Shown: one piece after another, positions 1 through 10,100 of the stretch
How the letters are laid out: each line of letters begins with the position of its first letter
Position numbering within the stretch: position 1 is the stretch's first letter
NCBI GenBank assembly: GCA_021158465.1
Contig: JAGGUN010000028.1
Span: 62,001 to 126,000, forward strand
Direction of reading: 5' to 3'
DNA length: 64,000 nt
Source of the DNA: a bacterium
GTDB lineage: Bacteria; UBP14; UBA6098; 4484-93
Program-made: the position numbers and the translations under genes
Notes under the pieces: model-generated
What the model saw: the letters and a program-made list of their open reading frames with translations, nothing else
Database searches by the model: none
Told to the model about the DNA's origin: nothing

Positions 1-1981
1 CTTGTGTTATAGCCCGAAGTGAGATAGAGTACCTATACATCTCCGCGGCAGGGACATAAGCTCTTATCCTCTGGAAAGCCCCGTGCGACTCCATACCAAC
101 TATCTTTCCTCTACGGCTGGAGAGGTCTCCCATAACATCCCCCATAAACTCCTCCGGAACAATAACAGTAACCTCATTTATCGGTTCAAGTATAACAGGA
201 TCTGCCTCCATAAACGCCTTTTTGAACCCCATCGATGCTGCGACCTTGAACGCCAATTCAGATGAATCAACAGGATGATATGAGCCATAGAACAGCGTCA
301 CCCTGACATCAACGACCTTGTATCCAGCAAGTACTCCCGCCTCCATCGTCTCCCGGACTCCCTTCTCAACAGCAGGAATAAACCTGGATGGAACAACACC
401 GCCGACTATCTCATCGAGGAATTCGAACCCTTCTCCCCTCGGCAACGGCTCAAGCCTCAGAAACACATCTCCATACTGCCCATGCCCACCTGTCTGCTTC
501 TTATATTTGCCCTGTGCCTCCGCTTTCTTCCTGATTGTCTCACGATAGTGGATCTTTGGGCGAGTCAGTTCCACATTGACACCGAACCGCTCCTTGAGCT
601 TTTGCACCACGGTCTCAAGATGGATCTCTCCTTGTCCCTCGATTATCGTCTGCTTGAGCTCAGGGTCAACATGGAAGAGGAATGTAGGGTCCTCCTCATG
701 CAACTTGGAAAGCCCCATAGCGACCTTATCTTCTTCACCCTTCTTGGCGGGCTTAATCGCCTCCGTTATGAGCGGTGGCGGAAACTCAATCGCGGGATAC
801 AGGATCGGAGCCGCCCCATCACAGAGGGTGTCACCTGTCACTGTGTTCTTCAGCTTAACAAGCATTCCGATATCCCCTGCACACAGAGAGGAAACATCCT
901 CTCTCTTCTTCCCGTTTGCAACGAGCAGTTGACCAACCCTCTCGGTAAAGTTCTTGCCTGGGTTAAAAAGGTCACCCCCAGGTGTGAGCTTACCAGAGAT
1001 AAGCCTGAATACAGCAATCTCCCCAACATGAGCCTCGGAGAGCGTCTTGAACACAAAAAGCGATACCGGCTCATCCACGGAAAAATGTCTCTCCGTGTTC
1101 GGTTCCTCCTCATCAGGGGATGAGTACCCCCTGACAGCAGGCAGGTCAGAAGGAGCAGGAGCTGCTTTAGAAATGAGCTCCAACATCTCCCTCACCCCGA
1201 TATTCCTCACAGCAGAACCAGCAAAAACAGGATATATCTCCCTGGCAAGTATCGCCTTCTTCAACCCAGAAAGGACCTCCTTCTCAGAAAGCTCCATTGT
1301 CTCGAGATACTTTTCCAACAGGAGGTCGTCGCTCTCGGCAATCCGCTCCACTATCGTCTCATGAAGCGAGTCAACATCGATAGAATCAGGTATATCAATC
1401 TCTCTTACCCTACCCTCCCCATCGACCCTGTAAGCCTTCTTCCTCAGGAGATCGACGATGCCTGATAGCTCTTCTCCCTCACCTATCGGCACAGAAAAGG
1501 CAACCGCCTTATCACCAAAGGAGTCCTGTATCGACTTCAGGGCAGATGCAAAATCCGAATGCTCTTTATCACACTTATTGATGAAGAAGAAGGCAGGAAC
1601 ACACCTCTGGGCAAGATACTCCCAAGCAATCTCCGTTCCAACCTCAACGCCCGCCTGTGCAGAGACAGGCAACACCACCAGGTCAACCGCTCTAAGTCCT
1701 GCAATAACCTCACCAATAAAATCGGCAAAACCTGGCGCGTCAACGATGTTTATCTTCTTACCGTTCCAGTCGATATGCATAAAGGAAAGGTAGATCGAGT
1801 TCCCCCGTTCGATCTCATTCGGATGATAGTCAGAGACGGTGTTTCCTTGCTCAACCGAACCGATACGGGAGATGACTCCAGACGCTTTGAGCATTGCTTC
1901 AACAAGGGTCGTCTTACCCGTTCCGCTGTGGGAAGCAAGCATAATATTCCGAATATCCTCTGTGGCGTACTCTTTCAACAT
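1..1981 (-). CDS. Elongation factor G-like GTPase (EF-G-2-type paralogue), 3' end beyond window
   Basis: Minus-strand frame open from ATG at 1981 to the window edge; hand translation begins MLKEYATEDIRNIMLASHSGTGKTTLVEAML and contains DAPGFADF and NKCD, with EF-G domain III-V-like sequence (FLFHVDPELKQTIIEGQGEIHLE). Confidence 0.9.
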   Translation of the reverse strand, partial: MLKEYATEDIRNIMLASHSGTGKTTLVEAMLKASGVISRIGSVEQGNTVSDYHPNEIERGNSIYLSFMHIDWNGKKINIVDAPGFADFIGEVIAGLRAVDLVVLPVSAQAGVEVGTEIAWEYLAQRCVPAFFFINKCDKEHSDFASALKSIQDSFGDKAVAFSVPIGEGEELSGIVDLLRKKAYRVDGEGRVREIDIPDSIDVDSLHETIVERIAESDDLLLEKYLETMELSEKEVLSGLKKAILAREIYPVFAGSAVRNIGVREMLELISKAAPAPSDLPAVRGYSSPDEEEPNTERHFSVDEPVSLFVFKTLSEAHVGEIAVFRLISGKLTPGGDLFNPGKNFTERVGQLLVANGKKREDVSSLCAGDIGMLVKLKNTVTGDTLCDGAAPILYPAIEFPPPLITEAIKPAKKGEEDKVAMGLSKLHEEDPTFLFHVDPELKQTIIEGQGEIHLETVVQKLKERFGVNVELTRPKIHYRETIRKKAEAQGKYKKQTGGHGQYGDVFLRLEPLPRGEGFEFLDEIVGGVVPSRFIPAVEKGVRETMEAGVLAGYKVVDVRVTLFYGSYHPVDSSELAFKVAASMGFKKAFMEADPVILEPINEVTVIVPEEFMGDVMGDLSSRRGKIVGMESHGAFQRIRAYVPAAEMYRYSISLRAITQ

Positions 1982-2106
1982 CACCCCCTTTTATTGTAGT
2001 ACCCAATATCGGGAACAGGAGTTCATTTTATCAGTAAAACGGCGTTTGTCAAGGCAAAAATCTTGACTTATCTTTTCTTTTTGATAAATTGGAGGTTTGA
2101 TAACCG

Positions 2107-2559
2107 ATGAAGATAGACATAAGCAAAATACCACTCGGCGAAAGCGAGCTGAACTTCGAGGTCACCTCGGAGGAACTGGGGCTCGGCAAAGAGGATGTAG
2201 GGGTACCCGAGCCGCTCGCTGTTTCTATTCACTTCTCCCGCTTGGAGAGGAAGATAATCGCACAGGGCAGGTTAACAGGAAAGGTAATTCTCACCTGTTC
2301 TCGGTGTCTGAAGCCGTTCGAGGATCGGATAGATGAAAGGTTCTCCTTTGTAATTGAGCTTGTCAACACTGCTCCGTCCCTGGTATGCTTGGATGACGAA
2401 GATGTCGTGCAGGCGTCACCCTACGGCGCCGTTGTTGAGATAAAAAGCGAGCTACACGATACTGTCGTACTCTCTATCCCGATGATGCCTATATGTAGCG
2501 AAGACTGCCAAGGAACAGCTCCCGGAAAGTGGAAGATATACACGGACGAAAGGAGATAG
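2107..2559 (+). CDS. YceD/DUF177 family protein
   Basis: Length, CSRCLKPF motif and position immediately before rpmF. Confidence 0.85.
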   Translation: MKIDISKIPLGESELNFEVTSEELGLGKEDVGVPEPLAVSIHFSRLERKIIAQGRLTGKVILTCSRCLKPFEDRIDERFSFVIELVNTAPSLVCLDDEDVVQASPYGAVVEIKSELHDTVVLSIPMMPICSEDCQGTAPGKWKIYTDERR

Positions 2560-2560
2560 C

Positions 2561-2746
2561 ATGGCTCTTCCGAAAAGGAGACACTCGAAGTCGAGGAGTC
2601 GAAAAAGAAGAACCCACTGGAAGATAACCGTTCCGACAGTTCAGGTGTGCCCTCATTGCCGTCAGCTGAAACTTGCTCATCACATCTGTCCCCACTGTGG
2701 GTACTACAACGGTAGGCAGGTGATAAGCGTCAAAGAAATCGAGTGA
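2561..2746 (+). CDS. rpmF: 50S ribosomal protein L32
   Basis: MALPKRRHSKSRSRKRRTHWK with a four-Cys zinc-ribbon CPHC...CPHC. Confidence 0.97.
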   Translation: MALPKRRHSKSRSRKRRTHWKITVPTVQVCPHCRQLKLAHHICPHCGYYNGRQVISVKEIE

Positions 2747-3723
2747 TGGCTGACAAGATCTGCATTATAGTGGATGCATCCAGCGGAGATTCCCCTTGTG
2801 AGGTAGTGACGAAAGGCGCGATCGATGCCCTATACAGTGTAGGGGGTTTTGACATCCTCCTCACAGGGGAGAAGGAGAGAATAGGAGAGACCCTCTCTAA
2901 GCTGGACTACCCGAAGGAGAGGGTAAACCTCCTTCCTGCCGATGCTGGTTTTCCCATGGCAGAGAAGACAACGAGTATCAAGAAGCTACTTTACTCCTCC
3001 ATCGGGCGGGGGCTCGAGGTTTTAAGGGAAGGAAAGGGTGATGGCTTCTGCTCCATGGGGAACACTGCTGCTGTTGTCTCTGGCGCTGTAGCAACTCTTG
3101 GAAGGCTACCTGGTGTGGTAAGACCTGCTCTTCTCACACACTTGCCAAGCAAGGAAGGGGACATTGTCTTCCTTGATGCTGGCGCAACGGTGGATGCTCA
3201 GCCAGAGGTGCTGGCACAGTTTGCACTTATGGGCTCCGGATACGCTAAGGAGATACTAAACATAGAGAATCCAAAGGTCGCCCTCCTGTCTATCGGTGAG
3301 GAGGAAACAAAGGGAAATACCGCCTCGAAGGCTGCGTACCAGATTATAAGCAGAATCCAAGGTATAAACTTCATCGGGAACATAGAAGGAACACATATCC
3401 TCACAGGTAAAGCTGATGTTATCGTCTGTGATGGGTTCGTTGGAAACATCCTACTTAAGTTCACAGAGAGCATCTTCGAGGTTATCAGCTCCTTTTACAA
3501 GAAAGAGGATACCGACAGATGCAACCTTGAGGAGATAAAAAGCCGCTTTGACTATTCCGAGCAGGGAGGAGCACTACTTCTCGGTGTCAACGGTGTCGTT
3601 GTCGTTGGGCATGGACGCTCAAACGCAAAAGCAGTAAAGAACGCAGTGCTCCTGACTCTAAAGATGGTAAGACACAGGATACTCAGAAGGATAGGTGAGA
3701 TTAGATGGTACGCTCGTACATAA
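2743..3723 (+). CDS. plsX: Phosphate acyltransferase PlsX (ATG start possibly at 2746)
   Basis: MGNTAAVVSGAVATLGRLPGVVRPAL and VCDGFVGNILLKFTE motifs; follows rpmF. Confidence 0.95.
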   Translation: MMADKICIIVDASSGDSPCEVVTKGAIDALYSVGGFDILLTGEKERIGETLSKLDYPKERVNLLPADAGFPMAEKTTSIKKLLYSSIGRGLEVLREGKGDGFCSMGNTAAVVSGAVATLGRLPGVVRPALLTHLPSKEGDIVFLDAGATVDAQPEVLAQFALMGSGYAKEILNIENPKVALLSIGEEETKGNTASKAAYQIISRIQGINFIGNIEGTHILTGKADVIVCDGFVGNILLKFTESIFEVISSFYKKEDTDRCNLEEIKSRFDYSEQGGALLLGVNGVVVVGHGRSNAKAVKNAVLLTLKMVRHRILRRIGEIRWYART

Positions 3724-4682
3724 GGGGGATTGGAGCCTATGTCCCCGACGGGGTTTTAAGCAATGCCGACCTTGAGAAGATCGTTGAGACCTCCGACGGG
3801 TGGATAACAACTCGGTCTGGGATTAAGACACGCCATGTATCGGATGAAAACACGCCATCATCCGAGCTTGCCACAAGGGCAGCAAAGGTTGCACTTGATA
3901 ATGCGGGTATGAAAGCGTCGGAGCTTGACCTTATTCTGCTTGGGACAGTCTGTCCTGATATGCTTTTCCCTTCCACTGCCTGCCTGGTAGCCCATAAACT
4001 TGGCACGAAGGATATACCCGCTTTCGATTTCTCAGCAGGGTGTACAGGTTTTATCTACGGGCTCGCAATCGCCGATTCGTTCATCAAGTCGGGCTTCTAC
4101 AAGAACATCCTTGTCATCGGGGTTGAGGAGTTGAGCAAGGTGATGAACTGGAACGACCGTGGAACCTGCGTCCTTTTCGGTGATGGTGCAGGAGCTGCCG
4201 TTGTTTCCCCAACAGAGGATAGCGAGAAAGGGGTTTTAGACTGGACGCTCTCCGCCAACGGTTTCTACGGCGACTTCATCCGCATGCCAGCAGGTGGCTC
4301 TCTGCTTCCCGCAAGCGAAGAAACGGTCAAGGGGAGCCTGCACACGGTATTTATGAGAGGAAATGAGGTGTTCAAGCTCGCCATCAGGTTGATGACCGAA
4401 GCAGGGAAGACTGTTCTTGAAAGGTCGGAGGTTCCCCCACAGAAGGTTGCATGGCTCATTCCCCACCAGGCGAACATCCGCATCATGGAGGCGGTCGCAT
4501 CACGGCTTGGAATACCAAAAGAGAGGGTGGTTGTCACGATAGACAAATACGGCAACACCTCGGCAGCCTCCATCCCGATGGCTATGTATGATGCGAGGAA
4601 AAGCTTCTCTCAAGGTGATTATATCCTTCTCGTCGCCTTTGGCTCGGGCTTTACCTGGGGCTCTGTTCTTCTGAGGTGGTAA
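3705..4682 (+). CDS. fabH: 3-oxoacyl-[ACP] synthase III (KASIII)
   Basis: FDFSAGCTGFIYGL active-site Cys, IPHQANIRI, DKYGNTSAASIP; follows plsX. Confidence 0.97.
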   Translation: MVRSYIRGIGAYVPDGVLSNADLEKIVETSDGWITTRSGIKTRHVSDENTPSSELATRAAKVALDNAGMKASELDLILLGTVCPDMLFPSTACLVAHKLGTKDIPAFDFSAGCTGFIYGLAIADSFIKSGFYKNILVIGVEELSKVMNWNDRGTCVLFGDGAGAAVVSPTEDSEKGVLDWTLSANGFYGDFIRMPAGGSLLPASEETVKGSLHTVFMRGNEVFKLAIRLMTEAGKTVLERSEVPPQKVAWLIPHQANIRIMEAVASRLGIPKERVVVTIDKYGNTSAASIPMAMYDARKSFSQGDYILLVAFGSGFTWGSVLLRW

Positions 4683-5620
4683 TGAAGAGGCTAAATATCC
4701 TTGTTGTCTGTGGTGGCACGAGTCCAGAAGCAGATGTCTCCCGAGAGACAGGCAAAGCACTCTTCAACTCCTGCAAAAGGCTTGGACACAATGCCACGCT
4801 CCTCGACATACCAGAGAGTGAGTTCATGAGGACACCCGACACGCTTGAAAGGTTTGACCTCGTTGTTATCGGATACCATGGGACGCTCGGCGAGGATGGA
4901 CACATTCAAGCCTACCTTGAAACAGTTGGCATCCCGTTCACTGGTTCCGGGATGATGGCAAGTAGTATCTGTATGAACAAGGAGCTAACCAAGCGGATAT
5001 TTCAGGACCTCGGGATACCAACACCTCCCTGGTCTATAATCGGGATAGACGATAACAGAGCAGTAATAAGCGAGAAAGTATCGCATCTTCACTATCCGCT
5101 CTTCGTTAAACCAAACTCCCAAGGCTCCACCATTGGTGGGAGCTTCGTCGTGAATAGCTCTTCCCTTCTGGACGCACTTCATCTTGCTTTCAAGCACGGC
5201 AAGAAAGCTATTGTTGAGGAGTATATACCCGGCAGGGAGCTAACCGTGGGTATTGTCGGGGAGACCGTTCTACCACCGCTGGAGATTGTTCCAAAAGGGG
5301 GGTTATACGACTATAAGCACAAGTACCAGGACGGTTTGACAGAATATATTGCCCCAGCAAAGATCCCAGAAGCAGTGGCAAAGTCGCTTAAGAGGGACAG
5401 TTGGCGAGCCTTCACAGCAATCGGCTGCAGCGGGTACGCCAGAGCAGACATAAGGTACGATGGAGAGAACTATTACTTTCTCGAGATAAACAGTCTCCCA
5501 GGGATGACATCACATTCTCTTGTGCCGAAGGCTGCGGCTGCTATCGGAATGAGTTTCGACAACATCGTAGAAAGAATCATAGATGAAGCAATCAACAGAA
5601 GGAGGAGATATGTTCAATAA
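4676..5620 (+). CDS. ddl: D-alanine--D-alanine ligase (ATG start probably at 4682)
   Basis: ATP-grasp Ddl motifs: VVCGGTSPEADVSRETG, FVKPNSQGSTIGG, EINSLPGMTSHSLVPKAA. Confidence 0.95.
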   Translation: MVMKRLNILVVCGGTSPEADVSRETGKALFNSCKRLGHNATLLDIPESEFMRTPDTLERFDLVVIGYHGTLGEDGHIQAYLETVGIPFTGSGMMASSICMNKELTKRIFQDLGIPTPPWSIIGIDDNRAVISEKVSHLHYPLFVKPNSQGSTIGGSFVVNSSSLLDALHLAFKHGKKAIVEEYIPGRELTVGIVGETVLPPLEIVPKGGLYDYKHKYQDGLTEYIAPAKIPEAVAKSLKRDSWRAFTAIGCSGYARADIRYDGENYYFLEINSLPGMTSHSLVPKAAAAIGMSFDNIVERIIDEAINRRRRYVQ

Positions 5621-6014
5621 GGCGATCTTGATCGGCAGGCTTGGCAACGACCCGGAACAGCGCTTCACCCCATCTGGTCTTCCCATCACCACATTCAGCC
5701 TCGCCACTAACTATGTCTACCGTGACAAGGACGGCAACAGCATCCGGGAAACAGACTGGCATAATGTTGTATTCATTGGGAGACAAGCTGAGGTGGCAAA
5801 GGATTACCTGCACAAGGGGAGCCTCGTTCTCGTGGAGGGAAGAATCAGAACAAACACTTGGGAGGATTCAAACGGTGTGCGCCACTACCGGACCGAGATA
5901 GTTGGCTTCCCCTACGGGCTGAAAATGCTGGACAAGAAACCTCCAGTAGAAACAGGGGAGGGACAGGAGGAACTTCCCCCCTCCGATTCAACAGAAGACG
6001 ATATCCCGTTTTAA
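5610..6014 (+). CDS. ssb: Single-stranded DNA-binding protein
   Basis: MFNKAILIGRLGNDPEQRFTPSG N-terminus and acidic DDIPF C-terminal tail. Confidence 0.96.
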   Translation: MFNKAILIGRLGNDPEQRFTPSGLPITTFSLATNYVYRDKDGNSIRETDWHNVVFIGRQAEVAKDYLHKGSLVLVEGRIRTNTWEDSNGVRHYRTEIVGFPYGLKMLDKKPPVETGEGQEELPPSDSTEDDIPF

Positions 6015-7768
6015 TTATATCCACTGTTCACAACAAGAGAAAATATCTCTTGCGGGAGATGCTTCTCCAGGAACTCTCTGATAAGGTTTTTTACCTCTGC
6101 AGCGGTCTTCATCCCAAGCACCTGTCCTGCTAATCTTGAGCAGTCCCGATAGGAGAGTGCCCGCATAACCGCCTTAACAACCGGCAGCTTTCTCGGTGGC
6201 ATAGAAAGTTCATCAACACCAAGCCCCAGAAGCAGTGGGGTTGCCCAAGGATCGCCCGCCATCTCTCCGCACACACCGACCCATATCTTGTTCCTGTGGG
6301 CACCCGAAATAGTGTCACGAATGAGCCTTAATACAGCAGGATGAAACGGTTGATAAAGCCTTGACACCTTCCCGTTTCCCCTATCGACAGCAAGTGTATA
6401 CTGGGTAAGGTCATTCGTCCCAATACTAAAGAAATCAACCTCTTCCGCAAAATCCCTCGCCCTTATTGCGACAGAAGGGACCTCAACCATTATCCCGAAC
6501 CGGATATCCTCATCATACGGAATACCCTTATCAGTGAGCTCTTGCTTTGCCTTCTCGAGGAGCTCTTTTGCCTCCTTGAGCTCATCAATATCGGATATCA
6601 TAGGAATCATTATCTTGATGTTCCTAGTGGGGTACGAGGCAGCAAGTATCGCCCTCATCTGTGTCAGGAAAAGGGTTGGAACATCAAGTCCTATCCTTAT
6701 TGCCCGCCAGCCCAGAAACGGGTTCGCTTCGAGCGGAAAGCTTATCCCAGGAACAACCTTATCACCACCAAAATCGAAGCTCCTTATAATGACAGAGTTG
6801 GGGTATACCTCCCTTGCAACAAATGAGTAAATCTCCCTCTGCTCCTCCTCTGTCGGCAGCGAATTTCGGCTGATATACAGCACCTCCGTGCGGAAAAGCC
6901 CGACCCCTTCTGCGTTGTATTTCTTGACTATGTCGATCTCCTCCGGTATCTCGATGTTGGCGGAGACGGTTATCTGCTGACCGTCCTTCGTTTGGCCGGC
7001 AAGCGGAATAAACGAGAGTAGCTTCTCCTCGCGGAGCTCTGTCCTCTGTTGAATCTTGCGGAACCGCTCTATTACCTCATCAGGCGGGTTTACATAAACC
7101 ATACCATGCTTGCCGTCGAGTATGAGCATATCCCCTGTGTTAACCTCTGAGACAGCATCCTGAACGCTCACAACGGCGGGGATATCCATCGTTTGAGCCA
7201 TAATGCTGACATGGGAGGTAGGTCCTCCTTTCTCCGTTACTATCCCCTTATACTTCCCGTGGAACAGGCTTGCTGTCTCAGACGGTGCAAGCCGCTCTAT
7301 GACAAGCACAGACTCGGTCTCCGGCTCCTCGATACCCCTTCTCTCGCCAACACCCTCAAGATTGGAGAGCAACCTACAAAGCAGATCCTCCATATCCCCC
7401 CGAAGCCTGCCACCCCAAGGAACAGTCTCAAGAAACGGACTCAAATAATGAACGACCAAATGCCCTGCATTTAACCGTAGTTCAGCAATCTTTTTCTCTA
7501 TATCCTTTATAACAGGCTCATTCAGAAGCAGTATCTGTGCCTCAATGATACGGGCTTTATCTTCACCCATAACCTCAGCAAGCTTATCCCTGGCTTCTTC
7601 AAGCTGAGTGTTGGTAATAGAAACAGCCTTCCGAAAACGCTCCTGCTCCTCCTCCACCTCCGCATCTGCAAGGGTTCGCTTATCAACAGTAATCAGATCC
7701 CGTCTGATAACATAAGCAGGAGCTATAACTATCCCTTCGGATGCTCCTATTCCCTTAAGTGTCTTCAT
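6011..7768 (-). CDS. ptsI: Phosphoenolpyruvate-protein phosphotransferase (PTS enzyme I)
   Basis: GGPTSHVSIMA phospho-His motif, EGVGLFRTEVLY, FGIMVEVPS, SIGTNDLTQYTLAVDR, GVCGEMAGDP; internal start MKTLKGIGASEGIV preferred over 7801. Confidence 0.94.
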   Translation of the reverse strand: MKTLKGIGASEGIVIAPAYVIRRDLITVDKRTLADAEVEEEQERFRKAVSITNTQLEEARDKLAEVMGEDKARIIEAQILLLNEPVIKDIEKKIAELRLNAGHLVVHYLSPFLETVPWGGRLRGDMEDLLCRLLSNLEGVGERRGIEEPETESVLVIERLAPSETASLFHGKYKGIVTEKGGPTSHVSIMAQTMDIPAVVSVQDAVSEVNTGDMLILDGKHGMVYVNPPDEVIERFRKIQQRTELREEKLLSFIPLAGQTKDGQQITVSANIEIPEEIDIVKKYNAEGVGLFRTEVLYISRNSLPTEEEQREIYSFVAREVYPNSVIIRSFDFGGDKVVPGISFPLEANPFLGWRAIRIGLDVPTLFLTQMRAILAASYPTRNIKIMIPMISDIDELKEAKELLEKAKQELTDKGIPYDEDIRFGIMVEVPSVAIRARDFAEEVDFFSIGTNDLTQYTLAVDRGNGKVSRLYQPFHPAVLRLIRDTISGAHRNKIWVGVCGEMAGDPWATPLLLGLGVDELSMPPRKLPVVKAVMRALSYRDCSRLAGQVLGMKTAAEVKNLIREFLEKHLPQEIFSLVVNSGYN

Positions 7769-7869
7769 AATCGTCTTCCAAAAAGCGTTCAAATTTACCA
7801 TTTCTTAAGGAAAAATCAAGCAATTTTTTGATTGATTAACCATCACCAGAGCTTATATTGAAACCCAGT

Positions 7870-9072
7870 ATGAAAAAGAGAGTAAGGCTACTCTATCTTG
7901 CCCTCCTTGACATCTCAAAGGAGATAGGCGGAACAATACATATAAGAGAAGTCGTAACGAACCTCTCCTCCTTTGGAATCGATACCACACTCATCACTCC
8001 CTCGTCGAAGAGAACAGCACACTCCTTTGCCAGACGGTATATACGGCTGTCGGACAACCTCCGGAAAAGGAGTAAATTTTTCACCTCCTTATTTTTCATT
8101 ATCGGCATAGTAAAGCTGTTTTTTATACTCCTCTTCGAGGCACCAAAACACGACATTATTTACACAAGGAACCATTTTGCCCTTATCTCTGCTCTCATCC
8201 CTGCTTGGGTATTTGGAAAGAAAATCATATACGAGGTGAACGGCATCCCCTCGGAGGAGATAAAGAGCACTGACAGGGGGATTATCTCACATCTATTCGT
8301 TCTCGGTTTTCGGCTTGTCGAGAAGTTCGCCGCAAGGAAAGCCTGTCACATCATAGCGGTAACAGAAGGGATCAAGCAGAAGCTTATCTCCCGCGGTATC
8401 GAGGAGAAAAAGATAACCGTCATAAGAAACGGTGTCAACACTTCGCTCTTCAAACCGTACAGTGGAAAGCGCATTCTCGAATTCAGGAAAAAATACGGCT
8501 TCAAGGAAACAGACAGGATAATAACATTTGTCGGTAACCTCGCTCCTTGGACGAACCTCGAGATGGTCTTCGATATACTGCCCGAGCTCCTTCTCCGCTT
8601 CCACAATCTGAGGTTTGTAATAGCAGGAGATGGGGAAAAGTTTAAGGCTTATAAGTCGTATGCCGCTGTTTTCCCAAACAACGCTTTCCTTCTGGGTCAT
8701 CTCCCGCAAAAGAAGGTGGTCGAGATAGTGAATATCTCAAATGTCTGCCTCGCTCTTGTGGAGAATAGACGGATGGAGGCGATCGGTCTCTCACCACTAA
8801 AGCTTCTCGAATACTTAGCCTGCAGGAAACCTACTATCGCGACACGGGTGAAGGGGTATGAGTTTATCGAAAAAGAGGGAGTAGGATACCTCGTTGGCTT
8901 CGGCGATAGAGAAAGGTTAAAGGAGAAGCTCATCTCACTTCTCTCCCAACCTAACCTTTGCAAAGAGATGGGCGAACGCGGCAGGAAACTTGCCGAGAAG
9001 AACTCCTGGAAGCAGGTCTCAGAAAGGGTAAGCAAGGTTATCCAGAGCTGTCTATGCGGATACTCTTCATAA
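7870..9072 (+). CDS. Glycosyltransferase family 4 (GT-B)
   Basis: GT-B fold signatures: VTEGIKQKLISRGIEEKKITVIRNGVNTSLF, C-terminal LSPLKLLEYLACRKPTIAT. Confidence 0.87.
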   Translation: MKKRVRLLYLALLDISKEIGGTIHIREVVTNLSSFGIDTTLITPSSKRTAHSFARRYIRLSDNLRKRSKFFTSLFFIIGIVKLFFILLFEAPKHDIIYTRNHFALISALIPAWVFGKKIIYEVNGIPSEEIKSTDRGIISHLFVLGFRLVEKFAARKACHIIAVTEGIKQKLISRGIEEKKITVIRNGVNTSLFKPYSGKRILEFRKKYGFKETDRIITFVGNLAPWTNLEMVFDILPELLLRFHNLRFVIAGDGEKFKAYKSYAAVFPNNAFLLGHLPQKKVVEIVNISNVCLALVENRRMEAIGLSPLKLLEYLACRKPTIATRVKGYEFIEKEGVGYLVGFGDRERLKEKLISLLSQPNLCKEMGERGRKLAEKNSWKQVSERVSKVIQSCLCGYSS

Positions 9073-10100
9073 AGATATCTGATTCAACCTTCATAAGGAA
9101 GGATGAGGAAATCCTCCGGCGGCATTTCAAGCTCGACAGCATCCGTTTCCGCTATCCGAACCGGTTCCTCCTGCCGATAAAACTTATTCAGCTCTTTCTC
9201 TGGCTCGTTCTTCACGGCAGGAAATACGATGTTATCTTCTATTACTTCATAGACTTTCACTCACTTCCGATAACTGTTTTCGGGAAGCTCTTCGGAGTGA
9301 AGACTGCTGTTGTTATAGGTGGATACGATGCAGTGCATATTCCTGAACTGGGATACGGTGTCTACAACAACCCAATAAGGGGAGCTATTGCTCGCCTTTC
9401 CCTAAAACATACAGACCTTCTCCTGCCTAAGGATGACTCTCTTATCCACAAAAAAGAAACATTCACCAATAAACTGACCCTTATACAGGGGTTCAAGAAC
9501 TTTGTTGGGAGTGTAAAAGGAAAGGTGAAGGTCGTCTACAACGGATACAGCTCCCCACACCTCTCCGAAAATGATATAAGAAAGAAGGAGAATACTATTC
9601 TCTCCGTTGGTTTCGCTCCAACGAAGAGAGATTTCTTAATAAAGGGGCACGACCTTTTCGTAAAGACTGCCGGCATTATGCCGGGATACAGGTTCGTGTT
9701 AGTCGGCGTAAGAAGGAAGCTCGTTGAAAGCCTCATCAAGGATATTCCAGAAAATCTCGAAATCACAGGTCCTGTCAGCCAAGAGAAGGTATCTCGTTAT
9801 ATGAAACGAGCAAAGATTTACTGCCAGCTATCGTTGGCAGAGGGTATGCCGAACGCTCTGTGCGAGGCGATGTTGCACGGATGCATCCCTGTCGGCTCAT
9901 CGGCAGGAGGAATCCCAAATGTCATAGGTGACACGGGAGCGATCGTCAAAAAGAAGGACGCAAGGCTTGTGAGAGATGCGATCCTGCAGGCGATGAAGCT
10001 TGATCCGCACAAACCGATTGAGCGGATAAGGAACAGGTTCCCCTTGGAGAGACGAGAGAGAGAACTGAAAGAAGCGATAGAGGAACTTGCCGGAGGATAA
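9054..10100 (+). CDS. Glycosyltransferase family 4-like
   Basis: SLAEGMPNALCEAMLHGCIPVGSSAGGIPNVIGDTG GT4 C-terminal signature; start set at MRILFIKISD, overlapping the previous gene. Confidence 0.87.
   Translation: MRILFIKISDSTFIRKDEEILRRHFKLDSIRFRYPNRFLLPIKLIQLFLWLVLHGRKYDVIFYYFIDFHSLPITVFGKLFGVKTAVVIGGYDAVHIPELGYGVYNNPIRGAIARLSLKHTDLLLPKDDSLIHKKETFTNKLTLIQGFKNFVGSVKGKVKVVYNGYSSPHLSENDIRKKENTILSVGFAPTKRDFLIKGHDLFVKTAGIMPGYRFVLVGVRRKLVESLIKDIPENLEITGPVSQEKVSRYMKRAKIYCQLSLAEGMPNALCEAMLHGCIPVGSSAGGIPNVIGDTGAIVKKKDARLVRDAILQAMKLDPHKPIERIRNRFPLERRERELKEAIEELAGG

Noticed and set aside
318-1999. Several + strand ORFs (for example 482-1123, 1047-1364, 1458-1793, 1559-1999)
   Set aside because: They lie antisense to a continuous EF-G-like minus-strand frame that runs off the window edge; no recognisable protein features.
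2063-2093. TTGACT...GATAAA as a promoter for yceD-rpmF
   Set aside because: Spacing and -10 match are poor; not strong enough to annotate.
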